From: Irineochytrium annulatum
Taxonomy: Eukaryota; Chytridiomycota; Chytridiomycetes; Chytridiales; Chytridiaceae
NCBI GenBank assembly: GCA_027600665.1
Contig: JADGJL010000259.1
Location: 1-28,565 of the forward strand
Direction of reading: 5' to 3'
DNA length: 28,565 nucleotides
Shown one piece after another: positions 23,301-28,565 of the stretch; the first letter of the stretch is position 1, and every line of letters begins with the position of its first letter. The translations under genes were made by a program, and so were the position numbers. The notes under the pieces are model-generated. The model was not told the DNA's origin. It worked only from the letters and a program-made list of their open reading frames with translations, and searched no databases.

Positions 23301-23347
23301 GCCTCGTCCGTCTCCTTCTTGACGGTGTTGTTTCCGCGCTTTCTCAT
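20342..23347 (-). CDS. NDT80/PhoG-domain (VIB-1-like) transcription factor
   Basis: Fungal p53-like (Ig-fold) DNA-binding transcription factor; relatives control meiosis (yeast Ndt80), nutrient response, or heterokaryon incompatibility and secreted-enzyme genes (VIB-1). Exons (minus strand): 23347-23268, 23168-22655, 22591-20342, giving 947 residues. The DNA-binding domain occupies about residues 25-250: CYRRNYFRVACAYTL, a strand-rich stretch with FSVSLSARVQNSSRAIAIVQ, HTAKRDKGPKG, YVAVFDRLQFK, QLYVICVELIANCAGDRHVH and LSHPIVVRGRSPSHYSNEGP. A Ser-Lys-Arg patch (LKRSKSG) near 295 may aid nuclear import. The remaining ~650 residues are low-complexity: Pro/His/Gln-rich with a six-Gln run near 21670-21690, then Gly/Ala/Asp-rich. 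The acceptor of intron 1 at 23169 is chosen to keep frame and branch site; nearer acceptors break the frame or need a weaker donor. The role in this organism is not known. Confidence 0.9.
21672..21690. repeat. CAG/CTG triplet run encoding glutamine
   Basis: A short GCT/TGC triplet run on the plus strand encodes six consecutive Gln in the low-complexity tail of the NDT80-type protein, next to His and Pro residues. It is short, in frame, and probably length-variable between strains. Confidence 0.85.
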
Positions 23348-25518
23348 GGTGATGGGAAGGAGCGGGCAGGAGGTCGCGAGGAACAAGGTTTAGTCCCACA
23401 CGATCTAAACGAGCGCGGCCGGAGCAAAGTATTAAAGAGCCGTCCAATTTGTGGATAACATGGGGATAACACGGGAGCTACCACGGGACGAGAGGGGGAG
23501 GGACGGGTATGAGGCCGCGAGTGGAGAGGGGGCCCGTCGCAAATCGCGAAGGGCTTTTGCCCAAAAAACCACCCCTGGACTTGACACGATCCCTCCGTCA
23601 TCCTGGGCGTGGTCACTCCCGTCGCCACGCCCAGATATCCCGAATCCGGCAGTACTGCCCAGTGCCCAGCTACCCAAGTACGTCGCGCACCTCAAAGGTC
23701 AGCGTTCACGGGTTCGCCGTCGCGGGCGTCGGTGTCGGCGTCGGTAGCAAGTAAGGTGCGGAAGGGGCGACGTGGAGGGCCGAGCGAGGTGCGGCTTCCA
23801 AAACGGGGTTTTTGAGGCGAGGGCAGCCGTCTGCTTCTGGCTGACAGCCCTTGTGAGATCCTGAATCCGTTGTACTCGCTGTCCCGCAGCCCGCTTCCTT
23901 CGCAGCTGTCTTTCGCAAAGCTTTCGTCACAGTCGTGAACGACGGCAACTCTAACAAAGCCCTTGCTTGCTTCCTTGCTTGCTTGCTTGCTTGATTGCCG
24001 CGTGGGCTCGTCCGACGTAGCCGACCTTTTCCTAAAAGGAGTCCGGACAATCTTGTTCCATCTCCAGCCACAAAACGCGAAAGACCCCGCGGATCGAGAT
24101 AATCGGGCCATGCGCCCATCAACTCCGGGAATCCGACCCAGCGGCTCCCTTCACCACCGCCACTCAGCGTATCAGTTGTCCGCGGGTAAAACCGCGTCTG
24201 CCTCGGGTGCAACGGACGGAACGGGTCGAGTGGAGGCTGAGAGGACCACGAGGGCCAGCGCAACGCACGTCCACGGCCCGCCGGCTGGCGGGCGCCGGTC
24301 ACAGTAATCCGTTGTGTACGATCACCAACTTTAAGGACCACGAGGATCAGCAGGAGGTTCGACTGGCAGGCACGACAGCCGCAGCCTATCGGACCATGGG
24401 GTGGTGCACCCAGCTGCGCGTTACCTTGTCAAGTGGGGCCAATTAGCGCACATGGCGCCTTCGCGCGTCTCCCCATGCCGAGATCTTGATGGCACGCCAT
24501 CCCAGTAAGGGTGATGAAGGGCACCGTATCGCCATGAAGTTTATGGCGACACCGGTTGTCTCGACTTGAAGAACTTAGAGGGCGCGTTTGTCGCGTTAGC
24601 TTGAGCGTTAGCTATAATCCCAGGGCTCTCTTTTTTGCAAGATCCAACCTAAAAGGATATCAGGCCCGTGGGTGCAATCGATGCTGAATTAGAAAAAAAA
24701 CCCCGATCGCTTATGCATGGCTTGAGCGTAAGGTATGATAGCTTTTTGGATGGACAACACCAGCCACTCCTTCTACAAGGCAAGTACGTCAATGCATAAA
24801 AGCGACGCCCTCGCTTCTCATGCCCCCAACCACGTCAAGCAGGATTATCCTGTGTTATTCCTCAGGGGTTTAACTACCTGCATGAGTACGGCGCCAGCTG
24901 CTGCGGTTTATCAAGTAGTAAGCCTCGTGGGCTTGTTATCGGGAAGAGTATTGGGTGCAACCAAAAGAGACATTTTTACCAAGAATAAAGTTAGTTATTC
25001 TCCCCCACCAAGGACGCCCCATCGCTCCTACCTACGGCGCCTAGAGCGCTAATGCCCACCAGGTGATCATGCCTACTGGATGCTCTAACACGGTTGGCTT
25101 TCTCTCTATTCTGTCAAGTTTTCATACAAGAACAAATGGACGAACCTGAACCGACATTGCACGCCATCCACATCAGCATGGTATCTGCCTTTCCCCCGCA
25201 CCCCAGCATACAAGGGAAATAAAGAAGCCCCGGGGTGAGGGTGTGGGTGGGGGTGTGCTGTTGGTGCTCCCCTTGGCGGGTGTGAATTCCAGCAGGTCCC
25301 TTCTGCTGACCGTCCTCACCTGGACCATGTCTCCCCTGTTTTTGAGGACAGGAGCGAGTGTAAGGTGGTCTGCATCAAGGATTGCGCCATCGAGTACAAC
25401 CCGCCTTACATTCACTCTTGTCCTCGACGACGGGCGACGGCGTCCGCTCGCAATCAAATGACCTGCACAAACTCCGACTCCACTTCAAAGGTTTCTTCCA
25501 TACGCCTGCCTCGCCCAG
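23348..25518. other. 2.2 kb stretch without a convincing gene
   Basis: This separates the start of the NDT80-type gene (leftward) from the first modelled exon of the lipase gene (rightward), and is the largest gap in an otherwise compact window. GC content is high from 23350 to about 24500 and lower afterwards. Several overlapping open frames exist on both strands in the GC-rich part, the longest 211 codons on the minus strand (24341-23706), but all are Arg/Pro/Ser-rich, lack any family motif and compete with each other, so I treat them as compositional. It may carry a long 5' leader or upstream regulatory region of the regulator gene, or an early exon of the lipase. I see no tRNA, 5S rRNA or transposase. 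Confidence 0.5.
23962..23993. repeat. CTTG/GCTT tetranucleotide microsatellite
   Basis: Mostly perfect tandem copies of the tetranucleotide CTTG, interrupted once (TTCC at 23971-23974), in the long spacer upstream of the NDT80-type gene. About seven units are present. It looks like an ordinary microsatellite. Confidence 0.85.
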
Positions 25519-27411
25519 ATGACGACTGTGACGGCGACGGCGACCAGGACGGCGGCCCGCACGGCCCCGACGTGCCCGGAGCTGTCGCAGCTCCGGCCTC
25601 CCGCCGTCCCCTTTCGAGGCCGCGAAGACATGCCGAACGGTGGGATCGCACCTCGCCGAGAGCAGTCGCCTGCGATCGCTCAGGCTGCTGAAAGGTGAGG
25701 GGACATCGTAAGCTCAGACCAGAGTGCTGACAGTCGTGTGCGATTCTAACAGCGATCGGACGCTCTATACCGTGCCGGAGGAGCCAAAGTGGGAGACGGA
25801 TCTGACCGAGGAGGAGCGCGCTGACAAGATCATCAAGACCCATGGGGCCGCTGCTTTGATCAAGCTCTGGTAAGTATCTTGCACCAGATCCTTTTGGACC
25901 GTGTCTCAACTCCAATTACGTAGGGGTTACCCATGTGAGATCCACGAGGTCACCACATCCGACGGCACCCGCCTGACGCTCCAACGCATTCCGGACCGGC
26001 GGCACGGTCGGACGCGTGGCGCGGAGATGTTCGCGCCCTGCCCTCTGCCCGGCGTGATCTTGTGGCACGGGCTCGGCATCTCGGCCGATGTTTGGGTTTG
26101 CAACCTCGAGCAGGAGTCCAATCTCGCGCTCGTGCTTGCCGAGGAAGGGTACGACGTGTGGCTTGCGAACTCGAGGGGCAACCATCACACCACCGCGGAC
26201 CCGACCACGGTCGACATCGACCAGATTGCTTACATGGACATCCCCGCCGTCGTCGACTTCATTTTGAAGATGACCAGGAGGGAGACTCTGTCGTACCTGG
26301 GGTACTCACAAGGGACGACGTCCGTGTTTGCGTCCCTAAGCCTCCACGAGGATTTGAACAGGAAGATCAACGTCGTCATTGCCCTCGCCCCGGCGCTGAA
26401 GCCCAAACCCGAAAGTGAGTTCTTTGTTGTCGCTGTTTAAGAATGTTTCCTTCGAAGTCGTGACCCACCCCAAATTTTTTTACAGCCATTACGAGCAGCG
26501 TCCTACGCGGTATCCTCCGCCTTATGGGACCGGATTCACTTTACGTCATACTTGGCAAGGGCGCCTTTTTATCCCGAGCGCCTACGTTCAGGAAGTACGC
26601 GCCCGCGGCACTGTACGCGTGCACGACGTCGACGTCCTTCTCGGCGCTCTTCAATTGGCGGTGTGAGCGCCTGGGCTCCTACAGGCGAAAGGTGGCGCTC
26701 TTTAATCACTGTTTCGGAGGCACGAGCGTGAGAAACCTTGTGGTGGGTTCCCATCCTTTGACTGTTTGAGCCGTGAAGAGAGGAGTCTTCAGACATTAAC
26801 CGCTCTTACACTTCTTGGTGAAATCAGCATTGGTTCCAGATCATGTCCGATGGCCCTTTCCATACGTCCCTGCATCACTACTGGAATGGCATCCATGGTA
26901 CATCCCTGTTCTCGAACCCGTTCAATTACACCGACATCTCGCACCCCGTGAACTATCCGACGAAGCACATTACCGCGAAGATGGTATTTTTAAGTCGTTC
27001 TTGCGGACCGTTTGCGTTACTGACTGTGTATTGTTGTCCGTTAAACAGCACCTTTTTTACGGCTCGGAAGATTCCATCACGGACCGCGACCATCTAGTCG
27101 ACCATTTGCCTTCCAGCACCGAGCTCCATGAAATCGAGGGCTACACCCATCTGGATTTTCTTTGGTATGGATCTCTCGCGTTGCGGATCACTCCTCTGTT
27201 TTTTAATGCTGGGCTGTTTTTGACAAACGTCCTCAAAAATAGGGCCAGGTGCGTCAAGACAAAGTGCTGGGACGACATTCTCCGTGTGCTCCGCACTCAC
27301 ACCATCCCGGCGGACCGTAGGGTCCAGTTCGCAAAGCCACCCATTGCCCGACTGCACCAACGCCTCCCTCTAAACCTCGCTGTTTCCCCAGACTTTATTG
27401 CTAGGACCTAA
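25519..27411 (+). CDS. Acid lipase / steryl ester hydrolase family alpha/beta hydrolase (Tgl1/Yeh-like)
   Basis: AB-hydrolase-associated lipase family, which splits steryl esters or triacylglycerols; fungal members sit on lipid droplets or membranes. Secure exons: 25734-25869, 25924-26414, 26486-26742, 26828-26983, 27049-27411. A first exon 25519-25639 joins in phase and would give 507 residues, but it is uncertain. Visible: the family entry motif LWGYPCEIHEVTTSDGTRLT with RIP following; oxyanion region VILWHGLGISADVW; EGYDVWLANSRGN; nucleophile elbow GYSQGT; Asp region FYGSEDSITD; and catalytic-His region GYTHLDFLWYGS. So a full Ser-Asp-His triad is present. The proposed N-terminus is Thr/Ala/Arg-rich and has no clear membrane segment, unlike yeast Yeh1/Yeh2/Tgl1; a hydrophobic stretch lies in another frame near 25255-25350 and might belong to a missed exon. 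The C-terminal ~60 residues are basic and unremarkable. Confidence 0.88.
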
Positions 27412-28375
27412 GTGTGGGCTCTTATTCCTAAATTCTTTTTTTGGAGTAGCTCTTGTTTTTAATTCGTGTAACCGCTTCGAATTTATATTCGAATGCTCTG
27501 ATGATCACCCTATGGTGTTTTTGATAGCCTTTGGCCGTGGCTCTTTCGCCTATTTAATTTATGATGCCAAAGTAGTATGTATCTTTTTAGCCTTGCCGCG
27601 TTGTGCGCACTCCCATAACTTTCACACATCCTGACAATTTATTCATGTGTTTTTAAAGAAAATAGATGAAGGATCTAGAAGACGTAAGGCTAGCGTCAGG
27701 ACGGCTGAAGAGACCGCAAAAAAGGACCATACACAGAGCCAATCAAGAAGAAGGGCTTTTATTTTTTTATTTTTTTATTTTTTTTTGGCAGTAACGTATG
27801 GTGGGAGCTGCTATGATTGAAGTTGGCGAAGTAGAGACTTCCCTTGCTACTCTTGATTTTAAAAGGTAAGGTTAAGCTTCGCCGGCTTTACTTTTGTTCG
27901 ATTTAAGTATCAAGTGATGAGAGCAACGGATGCCCATCAAGTCACTCCAAACAGAAAAGCGCAAGACAAATGAGTACTAAGGGAGAAGGATTGTGGATCA
28001 AAAGACATACTGAATGGAGACTGCCGGAAGAAAGAATTTACGAAACAGTGCTTTAAAATAATGGAGTCAAAAGTTGGAAGTGTTTGCAAAAGACCACGAA
28101 ACCAGAAAGTTATGAAATGTATGCACTACCAGACGACTTAAACAGGGAAAAGTGAAAGGAAACGAGTTTCGGATGAAAACGCTGACAACACCAAGGAAAA
28201 GATGGTTGAAAGGTCGGTCCCTTTAGTCATTAAAATTGCTGCGCCCAGAGTGAAAAACAATTGAAATGTCCACAGTTCAGAGCCCAAAGGTGCACGAATC
28301 CACTTAAACGAGCATCCCCACAGTGATCACGACGATCAAACAGGATCGGACGAGGCTCCCATGCTGGTCCCAGCG
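27412..28375. other. AT-rich intergenic stretch
   Basis: About 960 bp between the lipase stop and the stop of the edge gene, both pointing inward. It is AT-rich and A-rich on the plus strand from 27640 to 28300, with stops in all frames; a 78-codon open frame at 27398-27634 looks like chance. It should hold both 3' untranslated regions. Apart from the T-rich repeat listed separately, I see nothing in it. Confidence 0.6.
27757..27786. repeat. T-rich repeat with 8-nt period
   Basis: A run of T interrupted by A at regular 8-nt spacing (ATTTTTTT units, about three copies, then a longer T run). It lies in the convergent intergenic stretch downstream of the lipase gene. Confidence 0.85.
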
Positions 28376-28565
28376 CTATAGGTGCACGGTCACGGTACGC
28401 TGTGCAGCCGGCATGGACGCGACCGCCGCGTAGCCAAGTCCTGAACCGCCAGAGCTGCCGGTTAGCGGGGAGTCAGGAGTGCTACCAACTATCGCTCTTG
28501 TTCGTCCTCGGAGGGTTGCTTGAGCGAGTCCCGACGCGTGTCCGAAGGTGAAGTGTCGGTGGAGT
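28376..28565 (-). CDS. C-terminal fragment of an unknown protein, cut by the window edge
   Basis: On the minus strand a frame is open from the edge to a TAG at 28378-28376, giving 62 residues. It ends in the stretch GLGYAAVASMPAAQRTVTVHL after a Gly/Ser/Pro-rich linker (VGSTPDSPLTGSSGGSG). The local rise in GC content at 28300, after an AT-rich spacer, supports coding sequence starting here. No family can be named from so little, and a spliced acceptor inside the fragment cannot be excluded. Confidence 0.45.
   Translation of the reverse strand, partial: LHRHFTFGHASGLAQATLRGRTRAIVGSTPDSPLTGSSGGSGLGYAAVASMPAAQRTVTVHL

Noticed and set aside
23706..24341. A 211-codon open frame on the minus strand in the long spacer
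   Set aside because: No family resemblance, Arg/Pro/Ser-rich, crosses the CTTG microsatellite, and overlaps rival frames of similar quality on both strands.
24340..24370. A GGTTCGA stretch reminiscent of a tRNA T-loop
   Set aside because: The flanking bases do not form a T-arm, acceptor stem or anticodon arm.
24735..25052. A 105-codon open frame on the plus strand
   Set aside because: No recognisable motif and no coding-like neighbours; kept only as a remote chance of a small gene or lipase exon.
27398..27634. A 78-codon open frame overlapping the lipase stop
   Set aside because: It overlaps the end of the lipase in another frame, runs into AT-rich spacer and has no motif.

Overview
The window is nuclear DNA of a fungus. 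Every recognisable gene is eukaryotic and is cut by many very short GT-AG introns (mostly 36-60 nt, with CTAAC/CTAAT-like branch sites about 10-20 nt before the acceptor). Mdm31 and the NDT80-type regulator are fungal families, and the Spg1/Tem1 GTPase belongs to the fungal septation/mitotic-exit network. Gene density, intron style and moderate GC suggest an early-diverging lineage such as a chytrid, but that placement is inference. There are no tRNAs, rRNAs, transposons or CRISPR arrays that I can support.

Layout, left to right: a possible divergent gene start at the left edge; rad51 (+, 425-1910); a GTP:AMP-type adenylate kinase (+, 2241-3156); an unassigned acidic coiled-coil protein (-, 5369-3235); mdm31 (-, 7410-5458); the exocyst subunit gene sec8 (-, 11575-7553, modelled with 23 exons); the cohesin kleisin gene rad21 (+, 11849-14292); spg1 (-, 15293-14373); a D-2-hydroxyacid dehydrogenase (+, 15371-16690); an unassigned, largely disordered 912-residue protein (+, 16815-19880); an NDT80-domain transcription factor (-, 23347-20342); a 2.2 kb stretch without a convincing gene; an acid-lipase/steryl-ester-hydrolase-like gene (+, about 25519-27411); an AT-rich intergenic stretch; and the 3' end of a further minus-strand gene at the right edge. 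All exon models were joined by hand; the total of every main model is a multiple of three with no internal stop.

Functionally the left two thirds is rich in cell-division and genome-maintenance genes: strand exchange (Rad51), sister-chromatid cohesion (Rad21), septation signalling (Spg1) and exocytic tethering needed for cytokinesis (Sec8). Adenylate kinase and Mdm31 concern mitochondria or nucleotide balance. Linkage may be chance, but two pairs are head-to-head with very short shared upstream DNA (sec8/rad21, 273 bp; spg1/dehydrogenase, 77 bp), so shared promoters are likely.

The most unusual material is the two unassigned proteins, two candidate GC-AG introns and very small exons in sec8, and the long empty region beside the NDT80-type gene. 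I found no clear new multi-gene system.
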